From Deltaproteobacteria bacterium (GTDB lineage Bacteria > Desulfobacterota > Desulfarculia > Adiutricales > Adiutricaceae), in the NCBI GenBank assembly GCA_031270705.1, contig JAISWW010000096.1, forward strand, positions 1 to 42,772: 42,772 bases of DNA. Direction: 5' to 3'. The notes beneath the pieces were generated by a model. The model worked only from the letters and a program-made list of their open reading frames with translations. It was not told the DNA's origin and ran no database searches. Shown here one piece after another: positions 17,532 through 25,989 of the stretch (the stretch's first letter is position 1; every line of letters begins with the position of its first letter). A program made the position numbers and the translations under genes.

Positions 17532-19988
17532 TTGTCTCAACCAGATTCCCTAGCCAGTCCTCGGCGCCTCATCATCCATGGCCATTTTTACCAGCCACCT
17601 AGAGAAAACCCTTGGAGTGGCTCCCTGGGCCGTCAACCTAACGCCGCGCCTTTTTATAACTGGAACGAGCGGATCAATCGCGAATGTTACGCCCCTAACG
17701 CTAGGGCTAGGTTATTGGACAATAAAGGAGCCATCGCCAAATTTATCAATAATTACGCCCTTTTAAGCTTTAATATTGGCCCAACCCTTCTTTTATGGCT
17801 CAAAGAGCGCGATCGCCAAACTTATGATTTGATTGTGGCCGCTGACCAAATAGCCGCCCAAAAACGCCAAGGCCATGGCCCGGCCATCGCTCAGGTTTTT
17901 AATCACCTCATCATGCCTTTGGCTTCCCCCGAGGATCAACTGACCCAGGTTCTGTGGGGAAAGGCCCATTTCCGGCAAACATTTGGCCGCGAGCCCCAAG
18001 GCATGTGGCTCGCCGAAACCGCGGCTAACTTAGCTTCTTTGGCCGTTCTGGCTCAAAATGGCCTGAAATTGACCATCCTGGCCCAAAACCAAGTTGACGC
18101 CATTAGGCCCTTGGGTTCCCAAGAGCCTTGGCAAAAACTGACGAGCCCGCCCGATCCGCGCCAGCCTTACCGAATCTTCTGGGGTTCCGGGCCCAATGAC
18201 TACCTGGACGCCTTTGTTTATGATGGGCCTATTTCGCGGGCCGTGGCCTTTGAGAACTTGCTCCGCGATGGCCAGGTCTTAAAGGCCAGGATTGAGGAAG
18301 CTTTTGGCTCTGAAGTCGCCGGTCGCCCGCGCTTGGTCAACCTAGCCACGGACGGGGAATCCTATGGCCATCATTTCCATTTTGGGGAAATGGCTTTGGC
18401 TTGGCTCTTTAACGCTTTTGAGGCTTCCCCAGCGGCCAATCTACCAGAACCCGATCATATAGAGCTAACCAACTATAGTCACTATCTAGCCCAAGTGCCG
18501 CCCACCCAAGAGGCCCGTCTGGTGGAAAATAGCTCCTGGAGTTGTTGCCATGGGGTGGAGAGATGGCGCTCGGACTGCGGTTGTCACACCGGGGGCGAGG
18601 CTTCTTGGAACCAAAAGTGGCGAACTCCTCTGCGGGAGGGCCTCAACTGGCTCCGCGACGAGCTTAAAGCCATCTTTTTAAGGGAAGCCGCCGGCCTCCT
18701 TAAGGATCCTTGGGCGACTCGGAACGCTTATATTGACGTGGTTCTGGCTGATTTCGCGGCCCCGGCCCGCGACAAATTTCTAGGAACTCATTCTTTAAAA
18801 CCCGAAGATCCCTTAGCTAGCCAAAAAATCCTAAGGCTATTAGAGGCCCAAAGGATGGGCCTCTACATGTTCACCAGTTGCGCTTGGTTTTTTGACGATC
18901 TCGCCGGTTTAGAGCCCGTCCAAAACCTTTGTTACGCGGCTCGGGCCATAGAGTTAGTTCAGGAATGGGCCGCCAAGGATTTGACGGAGGGGTTATTGGC
19001 TTATCTCCGTACGGCTCAGCCCAATGACCGGCGCTACCCCACGGGCGAAGATGTTTGGCGCGAGTTAGTGATAACCCAAAACCTCAAACCCGGCCAAATG
19101 ACCGCCCATCTGGCCGCGGCCATGATATTGGAAGTTCCCGAGGCCTTAAAGGAGTTTATTTACTGGCGCCTGGAGGTCTCGAATTTAGAGGAACCGCCAG
19201 GCCCAGCCGGGCGACTTTTATTGGGGCGAGCGGTTATTGAGGATATCCGCTTAAATTCGCCCCAAACGAGTTACTTTGTGGCTCTTTTAAGCCCTGGCCA
19301 GCGCTTGGAGATCTTGGTCACCCAAAATCCCGAGCTTTTGCCTGAGGCGCGCAACATCTGGGAAGTTGGCGGGGCGCCGGCGGTGGGGGCCTGGCTGGCC
19401 ATTCCTCGAGCCGAGACGCGATTGTTTGAGCCCAAGGATCTGTGGCCGAGCGTTAGACAAATCCTTTTAAGCCAGCAAGTTCAAGGCTTTTTTACGGATC
19501 TAAAAAACTACGCCCATGATTCGTTTGAGGATCATCGAGAACTCTTAACCCTCTATCGCCGGCCCAACTCCGACGATTGGCTGGATAGTTTTATTTTTCG
19601 GGTCATGGCCGAGGCCGATCTCGATAAATACACCAAGGCCATGGCCGAGGGCGAACCCATTGATTTGGAGGGTCTGGCCCAACTCATGAAAAGGGAGAAC
19701 GCCAATCACTCGGCCAACGCCAAAGTCATCGGCCAAGCCGTGGAAGCTTATCTAGAGCGCTTATTGTCGCGACTCCCGGCGGAGCCTCGGCCCACCTTAA
19801 TGGCGGAAACCTTAAAGTTGGCCCAGTTAATGGCCCAAACCGCGCCGAAGCCAGATTTTTGGGCCAGCCAAAACCTTTGGTATCAATTATGGAGCGACCA
19901 AAATTTCTGTCAAACCTTAAGCCCCACGGATCTGGCTTTGTTTTTTAAGATTGGCGAGAACCTAGGGTTCGGCCTAACCACTTTTTAG
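17532..19988 (+). CDS. Glycoside hydrolase family 57 protein with DUF3536
   Basis: 818 residues. The N-terminal half is a GH57 (beta/alpha)7 barrel with the opening IIHGHFYQPPRENPWSG, the NWNERINRECYAPNARARLL stretch, MWLAETAANLASLAVLA and NLATDGESYGHHFHFGEMAL, which carry the likely acidic catalytic residues. The C-terminal half corresponds to DUF3536, commonly fused to this GH57 branch. Family members act on alpha-glucans (amylase or branching activities); the exact reaction is not determinable here. The start is TTG with AAGGAG ten bases upstream. The location after glgA suggests glycogen synthesis, branching or turnover in the cytoplasm, as there is no signal peptide. Confidence 0.9.
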   Translation: MSQPDSLASPRRLIIHGHFYQPPRENPWSGSLGRQPNAAPFYNWNERINRECYAPNARARLLDNKGAIAKFINNYALLSFNIGPTLLLWLKERDRQTYDLIVAADQIAAQKRQGHGPAIAQVFNHLIMPLASPEDQLTQVLWGKAHFRQTFGREPQGMWLAETAANLASLAVLAQNGLKLTILAQNQVDAIRPLGSQEPWQKLTSPPDPRQPYRIFWGSGPNDYLDAFVYDGPISRAVAFENLLRDGQVLKARIEEAFGSEVAGRPRLVNLATDGESYGHHFHFGEMALAWLFNAFEASPAANLPEPDHIELTNYSHYLAQVPPTQEARLVENSSWSCCHGVERWRSDCGCHTGGEASWNQKWRTPLREGLNWLRDELKAIFLREAAGLLKDPWATRNAYIDVVLADFAAPARDKFLGTHSLKPEDPLASQKILRLLEAQRMGLYMFTSCAWFFDDLAGLEPVQNLCYAARAIELVQEWAAKDLTEGLLAYLRTAQPNDRRYPTGEDVWRELVITQNLKPGQMTAHLAAAMILEVPEALKEFIYWRLEVSNLEEPPGPAGRLLLGRAVIEDIRLNSPQTSYFVALLSPGQRLEILVTQNPELLPEARNIWEVGGAPAVGAWLAIPRAETRLFEPKDLWPSVRQILLSQQVQGFFTDLKNYAHDSFEDHRELLTLYRRPNSDDWLDSFIFRVMAEADLDKYTKAMAEGEPIDLEGLAQLMKRENANHSANAKVIGQAVEAYLERLLSRLPAEPRPTLMAETLKLAQLMAQTAPKPDFWASQNLWYQLWSDQNFCQTLSPTDLALFFKIGENLGFGLTTF

Positions 19989-20015
19989 ACCCATATTTTT
20001 AGACCTCAATTTTTT

Positions 20016-20045
20016 AGGCCCCTATTATTGGGGCCTTATTTTTGT
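20016..20045 (+). terminator. Rho-independent terminator of glgA-GH57
   Basis: AGGCCCC (20016-20022) pairs with GGGGCCT (20030-20036) and is followed by a T-rich tract, starting 28 bases after the GH57 stop. Confidence 0.8.
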
Positions 20046-20128
20046 GGGCCGCGTTAGCCAAAAGCCTCGGGCCAGAAAAGCGCCTATTAACTCAAATTCG
20101 CCCAAGTTTCCAAAAACAATGTAGTTTT

Positions 20129-20175
20129 AAAAAAAATTGGCCAAAGCCGCCCCACCCCGGAGCGACTTCGGCCAA
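20129..20175 (-). terminator. Rho-independent terminator after first XRE gene
   Basis: On the minus strand TTGGCCGAAG (20166-20175) pairs with CTTTGGCCAA (20137-20146), with one mismatch and a GC-rich loop, followed directly by eight T residues (20129-20136). Confidence 0.7.
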
Positions 20176-20261
20176 AGCAAAGCTATAAAGCCTTAAATAG
20201 ATCTCAACTAGACCTCAAGAAGGCCTAAACTGGACTAAAAGTAGGCTAAAAGGCTAACGGT

Positions 20262-20474
20262 TTAGAAATTTGAGGTCCCGAAAATCAGGTCCTTATCCTC
20301 CACCGAGTAGCCGAGGGCTAGAATTATTTTCCGCATGGTGTCCATGCGGCAAGTTCCGCCGCTTTCGATGCGGGTGATGGTTTGGGTGGAAACGCCAGCC
20401 TTGCGAGCCAGCTCGGCCACGCTGATCATTTGTTTTTCTCGAATTTCTCTAAAAGAAATCTTGGCGTCGCTCAT
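20262..20474 (-). CDS. Small XRE-family regulator, copy 1
   Basis: About 70 residues, essentially a bare helix-turn-helix domain of the XRE/Cro class: FREIREKQMISVAELARKAG, then VSTQTITRIESGG and MDTMRKIILALGYSVED. I chose the ATG at 20474, preceded by AGGGGA, since homology to copy 2 begins there. It is almost the same protein as the gene at 20962-21171, although the DNA differs at many silent positions, so both copies appear to be under selection. Members of this type autoregulate or act as antitoxins. Its target is unknown. A promoter at 20745-20773 and a terminator at 20129-20175 bracket it. Confidence 0.85.
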   Translation of the reverse strand: MSDAKISFREIREKQMISVAELARKAGVSTQTITRIESGGTCRMDTMRKIILALGYSVEDKDLIFGTSNF

Positions 20475-20673
20475 ATTGTGTCCCCTGCTGGTCAACCACC
20501 GCCTCAAAGGGAAGTGGGACAATCGTAAAAGTCATTAGGCCGTCAAACACGACCCAAAAACTTAAGTCAACTAAAAAGCGGCTCAAATCGCCGACCTTAA
20601 AAAAAACACCGCCAGTTCCAACCGTTAAAGCGTAATTACCAGTCGCCAATAGGTTATAACCCACAATAAACAT
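20449..20673 (-). CDS. Possible 74-residue protein overlapping the first XRE gene
   Basis: A frame beginning MFIVGYNLLATGNYALTVG runs 74 codons and overlaps the XRE start by 26 bases. It sits between the consensus promoter at 20745-20773 and the regulator, so it would be the first gene of that transcript. No family is recognised. The protein is hydrophobic with many Phe and Val. It lacks a clear ribosome binding site, and no equivalent is found upstream of XRE copy 2. It could be a toxin-like partner or chance. Confidence 0.3.
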   Translation of the reverse strand: MFIVGYNLLATGNYALTVGTGGVFFKVGDLSRFLVDLSFWVVFDGLMTFTIVPLPFEAVVDQQGTQYERRQDFF

Positions 20674-20744
20674 AGATTTTTCTAGAACAGCTGTATTACG
20701 CCTTGAAATTTGGCTATTTCAGGATCCAAGTAAATCAAATATTA

Positions 20745-20773
20745 TTTATAGACTCTGAGCGCTCTTTTGTCAA
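20745..20773 (-). promoter_or_regulatory. Near-consensus sigma70 promoter, first XRE unit
   Basis: Minus strand TTGACA (20768-20773), a 17-base spacer, and TATAAA (20745-20750). The leader to the XRE start would be about 265 bases, enough to contain the 74-codon frame. Confidence 0.7.
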
Positions 20774-20856
20774 GACCTAAAATGAGTATTTTTTTAAAAA
20801 TACCTTACTTTCAATGAAGAAAAGAGCCTCTTATAGACCCTGTTTTAAATCGCGAA

Positions 20857-20891
20857 CAGCTTCCGACCGAAAAAGTTCCGGTCGGAAGCTG
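20857..20891. terminator. 12-bp perfect inverted repeat between the XRE genes
   Basis: CAGCTTCCGACC (20857-20868) pairs perfectly with GGTCGGAAGCTG (20880-20891) around an 11-base loop. It lies 70 bases past the stop of XRE copy 2 and just upstream of the promoter region of copy 1. There is no U tract, so it may be a terminator or an operator. Confidence 0.5.
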
Positions 20892-20961
20892 GCCAATAGA
20901 CCTTAGGGCCTAGCTAATAAAAACCCGCGACTTAAAAAGTAAAAAGCCCGGAGTTGGCGAC

Positions 20962-21171
20962 TTAACGAACAGCGCCAAAGATTAAATCTTTGTCTTCCAC
21001 CGAGTAACCAAGAGCTAAAATGATCTTCCTCATGGTGTCCATGCGGCAGGGGCCACCGCTTTCGATACGCGTGATGGTCTGGGTGGAAACCCCGGCCTTC
21101 CGGGCTAACTCGGCCACGCTGATCATTTGTTTTTCCCTGATCTCCCGAAAAGACAATTTGGCGTTTTTCAT
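20962..21171 (-). CDS. Small XRE-family regulator, copy 2
   Basis: 69 residues from the ATG at 21171, which has an excellent AGGAAGGTGG ribosome binding site. The helix-turn-helix domain is the same as in copy 1, from SFREIREKQMISVAELARKA onward, with differences such as GGPC for GGTC and a distinct last few residues. DNA between the two genes is visibly more diverged than the proteins, mostly at third positions. A possible -10 TATAAT lies at 21283-21288 on this strand. Upstream lie the two non-coding modules described separately, whose promoters point toward this gene. Confidence 0.85.
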   Translation of the reverse strand: MKNAKLSFREIREKQMISVAELARKAGVSTQTITRIESGGPCRMDTMRKIILALGYSVEDKDLIFGAVR

Positions 21172-21352
21172 AACCACCTTCCTTTTTGGCCCCACTGGCG
21201 GGCCATTGTTGAGAACCAGGCGGCCTCTGGCTTTCCGACTACGGGGCAATTCAAGAACCGGCCTGACCGCGAAACCCCAAACATTATAATAAGCTTATCC
21301 CTAATTAAGAGCCTTAAAAACTAGGCTTTAATGGGCAATAGCCAGCTGAGAA

Positions 21353-21609
21353 GGGAAAAACACAAAATTCCAAAACAATATCAACGATTTTAAGAGTTGA
21401 GCGCAAGCTTTTTGATGAATCTGTTTAACTCACAAATATATTATAATTTCTTCCCTAACTTAAGTCAAGAGGAGATTCCTTTAAAATCTAAAAAAAAGGT
21501 TTTTCCAATGTTTTAGCCACATTTCCCCGCTTAGCCAAAATTTCTAACCTAAGCATAGCCAGCTTTTTACTGGATTAATAAATATAGTAGTCTGTCACTT
21601 GGCATTGGC
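21353..21609 (-). ncRNA. Non-coding promoter module, copy 1 (candidate RNA or leader)
   Basis: This stretch is a diverged direct duplicate of 22019-22276, sharing blocks at both ends and throughout. Shared blocks on the plus strand include GGGAAAAACACAA, GAGTTGAGCG, TTAACTCAC or ATTAACTCAC, GTCAAGAGG, and AATAAATATAGT next to GTCTGTC. Neither copy has a reading frame with a ribosome binding site. On the minus strand it has TTGACT-17 bases-TATAAT (21463-21468 and 21440-21445). The predicted RNA would start near 21433, open with a GAGTT/AACTC dyad, and pass a small hairpin near 21353-21372. It is either an independent small RNA or a long leader of the XRE gene at 21171. Confidence 0.4.
21440..21468 (-). 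promoter_or_regulatory. Consensus-like sigma70 promoter in module copy 1
   Basis: Minus strand TTGACT (21463-21468), exactly 17 bases, TATAAT (21440-21445). Five of six and six of six matches to consensus. Confidence 0.75.
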
Positions 21610-22018
21610 CAGTAAAAGAGCCACAATATTTCCTTTTGTGGCCACCTGGCTCGGCCCATCTAAGTGGTCTTATAAAGCGGGTAACAGGTAGTTTTAAGTC
21701 TATAAAAAAGGTTTTTGGCCTGGATTTTTAACCCCCTCTAAACTTACTAACCACCTTATAGGTTAAGTCGTCCACGAGCTTAAGCGGAAGGGATCTAAAA
21801 ACAAAAAAATTTTCTTTGTTGAGCCCTGGCTCTAAGAGAGCTATTTTTTCGGTCGTCAAAAGGCCCATAAGAGCGCTTAGAAGGGGCTTGTGACCAAAAT
21901 CACGGTTTAAGGGTCAGCCCGAAGGGCCAAATCCGCTCGGCCAACTGTCAATAACTAAATAAATTTAACAATTCCCCGCTTTATACAGACAATGTCATTA
22001 GCCTATATCTAGCCTAAA
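21610..22018. other. Spacer between the two non-coding modules
   Basis: No gene seen. Parts of 21691-21732 resemble 22278-22323 (shared GTTTTAAG, TTTTTGGCC and GGATTT blocks), so the duplication extends past the main module with an indel. A GCCCGAAGGGC mini-hairpin and a GCCGAGCGG-like string near 21911-21948 resemble a tRNA D-arm, but no tRNA can be folded. Confidence 0.5.
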
Positions 22019-22276
22019 GGGAAAAACACAATTTCCCCTGTCAATAACCAAATATTTTGGAGTTGAGCGTTGGCTTTTAAAAGAATCTAATTAACTCACG
22101 GTAAGATTTTAACTTCTATCCACTCTTATGTCAAGAGGGCTATCCTTTAAAAACTAAAAAAAAAGATTTCCGGTATTTTACTATAAAATCGTAGGTTATG
22201 CCGAATTTTTCTCGCTTAACAGGACTTGAGGCTGGGGGGGATAAATAAATATAGTTGTCTGTCCATTGGAAATGGC
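22019..22276 (-). ncRNA. Non-coding promoter module, copy 2 (candidate RNA)
   Basis: Second copy of the module at 21353-21609, offset by 666 bases. The minus-strand promoter is TTGACA-17 bases-TAAAAT. The predicted transcript from about 22099 has the same GAGTT/AACTC dyad near its 5' end. It then reaches GGGGAAA-loop-TTTTTCCC (22019-22038), a small hairpin followed by a short U-rich run, which could end an RNA of roughly 80-100 bases. No open frame with a ribosome binding site lies in it. Conservation of the promoter and dyad while the intervening sequence drifted is the argument for function. Confidence 0.45.
22106..22134 (-). promoter_or_regulatory. Consensus-like sigma70 promoter in module copy 2
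   Basis: Minus strand TTGACA (22129-22134), exactly 17 bases, TAAAAT (22106-22111). It aligns position for position with the promoter in copy 1. Confidence 0.75.
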
Positions 22277-22530
22277 GGTTTTAAGGTCATAGTTTTTCTT
22301 TTTGGCCAGGATTTAGTCAAGCCCGGAACCTCCATTTGAAGCCCTTTTTAGGGGAGCCTAAAGTCGAATTTTAGCCTAAACCAAATAGCGCCCCTCTCCA
22401 GCCCTTAAGGGGGCTACTGGGCTCCTTATATTTTCAAAAATGATAGGATTAGGCTAAAAATAGGCGCGATTAGGCAAACTAGCGAACTAGCGCAATAAAG
22501 AAATAGAGAATTTTTTTTGCGGGGATAGGG

Positions 22531-22565
22531 AAAAGCCCCCGCTTGGCGGCCAAGCGGGGGCTTTT
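22531..22565 (-). terminator. Strong terminator of htrA
   Basis: A perfect 16-bp stem, AAAAGCCCCCGCTTGG with CCAAGCGGGGGCTTTT around a CGG loop. In the minus direction it ends in TTTT, about 22 bases past the protease stop. Confidence 0.92.
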
Positions 22566-22587
22566 AGGGTTTGGCTTTTAGTTTAGC

Positions 22588-24117
22588 CTACTGGAGGCTC
22601 ACCGGGCAGTACAGAGTTCTTTCCCCGCGCCGGAGCCACAAGAGAATCGGTTGCTCTTTGGGGTGCGAGCGGATGGCCGCGTTAAACTCTTGGATGGTTT
22701 TCACGGGTTTCGCGTTAACTTCCAAGATGATGTCCCGCGCTTTGACCCCAGCCACGTCGGCTAAGGAATTGGGAGCCACTTGCTCCACCAATAAGCCATA
22801 GTTTTCCTGAACGTTGAGTCTTTGAGCCAGATCGGGGGAGATTTCCCGCATCGTCAGGCCCAGATCCACGCTGGAGCTTTCCGAGCCCGAGCCAGAGTCG
22901 CTATCGTCCACCAGGCGATCCACCGTTAACTTTAGGGTCTGCCTCTTTTTGTCGCGGATGACGATGACGTTCACGACTTTGCCCACCGGCGTATCGGCCA
23001 CCACGGAAGTTAACTCGGCGAATTCTTTGATGGGCTGGCCATCAAACTCGACAATGATGTCGCCATGCTTAAGGCCCGCCCGGCTAGCGGGCGTGTCTTT
23101 GACCACGTCGCTGACCAAAGCCCCATTGGCGTCCTCAACCCCAAAGTTTTTGAGCATTTCCTGGGTCAAGGGCTGAATGACGACGCCTATCCAACCTCTT
23201 TCCACCTGGCCGCGGGATTTCAGCTGATCCACAATTTTGCGGGCCAGTTTGGAGGGGATAGCGAAACCAATGCCATTGCCGCCAGCGATGATCATGGTGT
23301 TGATGCCCACCACCTCGCCATTTAAGTTCAAAAGTGGCCCCCCCGAGTTGCCGGGGTTAATGGAGGCGTCGGTTTGGAGAAAATCGTCATAGGGACCAGC
23401 CCCAATGGCCCGGCCCCGAGCCGATAAGATGCCGGTGGTGACCGTGTGCTCTAGGCCAAAGGGGTTGCCAATGGCCACCAACCAGTCGCCAATCCGCACG
23501 TTATCCGAGTCGCCAAACTTCACAAAAGGATAATTGCCCGGTTTGGAGAGCTTAATGAGGGCCAAATCGGTTTTCGGATCCCGGCCCACCACTTCGGCGG
23601 CGATCTCTTGCTTGTCGTCGAGCTTGACTTTTATCTCGTCGGCCCCTTCCACCACGTGGTTATTGGTGATGATGTAGCCTTCCTTGTCAAAGATAAAGCC
23701 TGAGCCCAAAGCCCTTTCCCGAAAAACTTGCGGTGGGGCTTGGGGGAAACCGAAAAAGTCGTCAAAAATATCTGGCGGGAAGGGAAAATTCGGTCCCGGT
23801 TGTGGCGTGTTGCGATTGGGAAAGCGTCCCCGCGGCCCACGACGGCTGTTAAAGGTTTTGACCGTAAAAATATTGACCACCGCGGGTTTAACTTTATCCA
23901 CCACAGGAGCCACTGAGGGGAGAGTAGCCAGGCCAGCGGGCGGAACGGCGGGTTGGGCGATCTGGTTATTCTGATTGGCGGTAGTGTTGGCTTGAGCCCA
24001 TAAAAGCCCAGAGTAGCCCAAAAACAAAAAAACGACCGCTAAGGGCCAAACTAACTTAATTAAGCGCTTATTTACCCGCTTATTCATCCGGGCGTCAACG
24101 TTGACCTTTGAATCCAT
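22588..24117 (-). CDS. degP: HtrA/DegP-family periplasmic serine protease
   Basis: 509 residues from the ATG at 24117 (AGGGA upstream). A longer frame exists, but this start places the signal anchor LVWPLAVVFLFLGYSGLLWA near the N-terminus. A trypsin-like domain carries the triad H154 (TNNHVV), D184 (KTDLALIKL) and S258 (NPGNSGGPLL). Two PDZ domains follow, the first around GWIGVVIQPL and the second around AGVKARDIILEV. This is the Do-type protease/chaperone that degrades misfolded envelope proteins. A proline/asparagine-rich stretch separates the anchor and protease. It follows the DUF1844 gene by 88 bases and ends in a strong terminator. Confidence 0.95.
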   Translation of the reverse strand: MDSKVNVDARMNKRVNKRLIKLVWPLAVVFLFLGYSGLLWAQANTTANQNNQIAQPAVPPAGLATLPSVAPVVDKVKPAVVNIFTVKTFNSRRGPRGRFPNRNTPQPGPNFPFPPDIFDDFFGFPQAPPQVFRERALGSGFIFDKEGYIITNNHVVEGADEIKVKLDDKQEIAAEVVGRDPKTDLALIKLSKPGNYPFVKFGDSDNVRIGDWLVAIGNPFGLEHTVTTGILSARGRAIGAGPYDDFLQTDASINPGNSGGPLLNLNGEVVGINTMIIAGGNGIGFAIPSKLARKIVDQLKSRGQVERGWIGVVIQPLTQEMLKNFGVEDANGALVSDVVKDTPASRAGLKHGDIIVEFDGQPIKEFAELTSVVADTPVGKVVNVIVIRDKKRQTLKLTVDRLVDDSDSGSGSESSSVDLGLTMREISPDLAQRLNVQENYGLLVEQVAPNSLADVAGVKARDIILEVNAKPVKTIQEFNAAIRSHPKEQPILLWLRRGERTLYCPVSLQ

Positions 24118-24205
24118 TGAAATTTTCCCTTCATTAAACCTAAAAGGAGTTGGGCCGCCCAAACGCCTAAAAAAATTAAGCGCCCCACCTATAGATCTGC
24201 CTGAT

Positions 24206-24625
24206 TTAAGATTTCTGGCCTTTGGCCAGGCTGACGTATTTTAAACGAGCGTCATACAAAAGGGCTCTCAATAAAGCCTCTTCCTCGGCGTCTAGGTTGC
24301 CTTTGGTCTTTTGCTCCAAAACGCCTAATAGATCGATTAATTGCTTCGCCGCGGGCAGATTGGGGGCGTTGGGCAACGTTTGCCCATCAGGGCCCTTTTC
24401 GCCCATCTGCAGAAAAGCGCTAGTGGTCAAATCCAAAAACAAAGCCCCTATGGTCACGGGCAGACCGCCCATATCCAAGGTCTCGGGCTTGGGTTTGGTC
24501 TCTGGTTTGGCCTCGGTTTGGGGCGCGGATTTAGCCTGAGGTTTTTCTTCTGGCCGCTCCTCCGCCGCGATGACGTTGCCATCTTTGTCAAAAAGCCGAC
24601 GATCGTTTACGGTAACTTCGCTCAT
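24206..24625 (-). CDS. DUF1844 protein
   Basis: 139 residues from the ATG at 24625, preceded by GGAG. The N-terminal half is a charged linker rich in Glu, Lys, Pro and Ala. The C-terminal half matches DUF1844: FLDLTTSAFLQMGEKG, then AKQLIDLLGVLEQKTKGNLD and EEEALLRALLYDARLKYVSL. The family is small, widespread in Deltaproteobacteria and of unknown function. A promoter lies about 120 bases upstream, and htrA follows, possibly in one operon. Confidence 0.85.
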   Translation of the reverse strand: MSEVTVNDRRLFDKDGNVIAAEERPEEKPQAKSAPQTEAKPETKPKPETLDMGGLPVTIGALFLDLTTSAFLQMGEKGPDGQTLPNAPNLPAAKQLIDLLGVLEQKTKGNLDAEEEALLRALLYDARLKYVSLAKGQKS

Positions 24626-24752
24626 CAGTATCTCCCAATACCCTTCCAAACAGTCTAAGGGCCAACAATTTCGCCCAAATTGAGTTTAGCCCAAGACTTG
24701 GCCGCTCGCTAACGGAAATATTATCCTTTTTCGCGCTCGGAAAATCTTTCGT

Positions 24753-24781
24753 ATGATAGGCCTTTTGGCTGGCCAGGTCAA
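24753..24781 (-). promoter_or_regulatory. Predicted sigma70 promoter of DUF1844-htrA
   Basis: Minus strand TTGACC (24776-24781), 17 bases, TATCAT (24753-24758). The rest of 24782-25173 is AT-rich and I see no gene in it. Confidence 0.55.
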
Positions 24782-25173
24782 TACTATTATTATATAACCA
24801 AGTTTGGGGACATCTCGGGTAGGGTTTTTCGGATTTAAAAATTTTTCCAGCCTATAATTTTTTTTCGGTTTGGACTAAAAAATCCTTTTAAAATCAATTT
24901 CCTGGTGGTATGATGTTTCATTGATTAGGAAACGTCCTACAAAACGCCTCGGAAAACCTCGCGGATTAGCCTTTGGTCTTTCCACTTCAAACTCCCGTTT
25001 TTAGCTCGGCTCCTTAATTAACCCTTTACCCCGGCCTTATAAAGCCGGATATTTGGTCAATCTTAGGCCTTTTTTAGGCAATTTTTGACCAATTTTTAGC
25101 CTAATGACAGATCGCGCGGATGAGACGAGCCTTAGCTAGAGCCTGAGCCAGAAGATAGCGTTAGCCAAAATAT

Positions 25174-25905
25174 ATGGATCTCAAAGTCGAAAACCCCCCC
25201 GCCTATCGCCTTTTGGCTGAGGCGATCAAGGTAAAAATCGCCTCCGGCCAATACCCGAAAGGCGCCCGAATTCCCTCGGAAGTGGCCATTAGCCGCGAGC
25301 ATGGTTTGTCGACCATGACCGTGCGCCAGGCGGTCAATTTGCTCACCCAAGAAGGTTTATTGACCAAAGTTCAAGGTAGCGGCACCTACGTGGCCGCGCC
25401 CTCCTGGATCCAAGCCAAATTCGGCTGGGCGACCTTGGAGCGGCTTTTGGAGGATCGCCAAAACATCTCCTGGGCCATCTTTAAGATCAGCTTAGCGGCG
25501 GCGGGCCCCAAAACCAGCGAGCGCTTAATGATTCCGCCTCTGACCCAAGTTATCTTCCAAGATCGCCTCATCCACCACAAAGGCCGGCCAGTTCTCTTAA
25601 ATCACTCGGTTTTGCGCTTTGATCCGCGCTCGCCCGTGGTGGAAGCCGAGCTCGAGATGATGGATCTCATGGGTCCTTGGCCAGTGGCTGGCCAAAGCGT
25701 CAAAAAACACCTTATTAATGTTACGCCCGTGGCTTTGGGCGCCGAAGAGGCTCAGTCTTTGGAGGCCACCCCGGGCGAGCTGAGCCTCAAAATCGCCTAT
25801 GAGCTCTTTGACTTCAATGACTCCATTTTTGGGTTAGGCTGGTTTTTGGCCCCCCGGAAACTGACTAACCTGTCGGCCAGGATTGGTTTTTGGTCGGAAT
25901 TTTAA
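25174..25905 (+). CDS. GntR-family regulator with UTRA domain
   Basis: 243 residues. Residues 1-75 are the GntR winged helix: PAYRLLAEAIKVKIASGQYP, KGARIPSEVAISREHG, LSTMTVRQAVNLLTQEGLL and VQGSGTYVA. The remainder matches the UTRA ligand-binding fold of the HutC branch, with QDRLIHHKGRPVLLNHSVLR in the expected place. The effector is unknown; such domains often bind small metabolites. No ribosome binding site is clear. It lies 221 bases ahead of the corrinoid-type gene on the same strand, which it may regulate, but this is inference. Confidence 0.9.
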   Translation: MDLKVENPPAYRLLAEAIKVKIASGQYPKGARIPSEVAISREHGLSTMTVRQAVNLLTQEGLLTKVQGSGTYVAAPSWIQAKFGWATLERLLEDRQNISWAIFKISLAAAGPKTSERLMIPPLTQVIFQDRLIHHKGRPVLLNHSVLRFDPRSPVVEAELEMMDLMGPWPVAGQSVKKHLINVTPVALGAEEAQSLEATPGELSLKIAYELFDFNDSIFGLGWFLAPRKLTNLSARIGFWSEF

Positions 25906-25989
25906 TAATAATTACAAGGAAACAGCCTATTTATAAATTTTAAGTAAATTATTTTATATTATACTATATTTATATAATTTTTATAATTA

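Noticed and set aside
21911-21948. tRNA-like string resembling a D-arm (GCCGAGCGG on the minus strand)
   Set aside because: No matching acceptor stem, anticodon stem or TTC-type T loop could be formed nearby.
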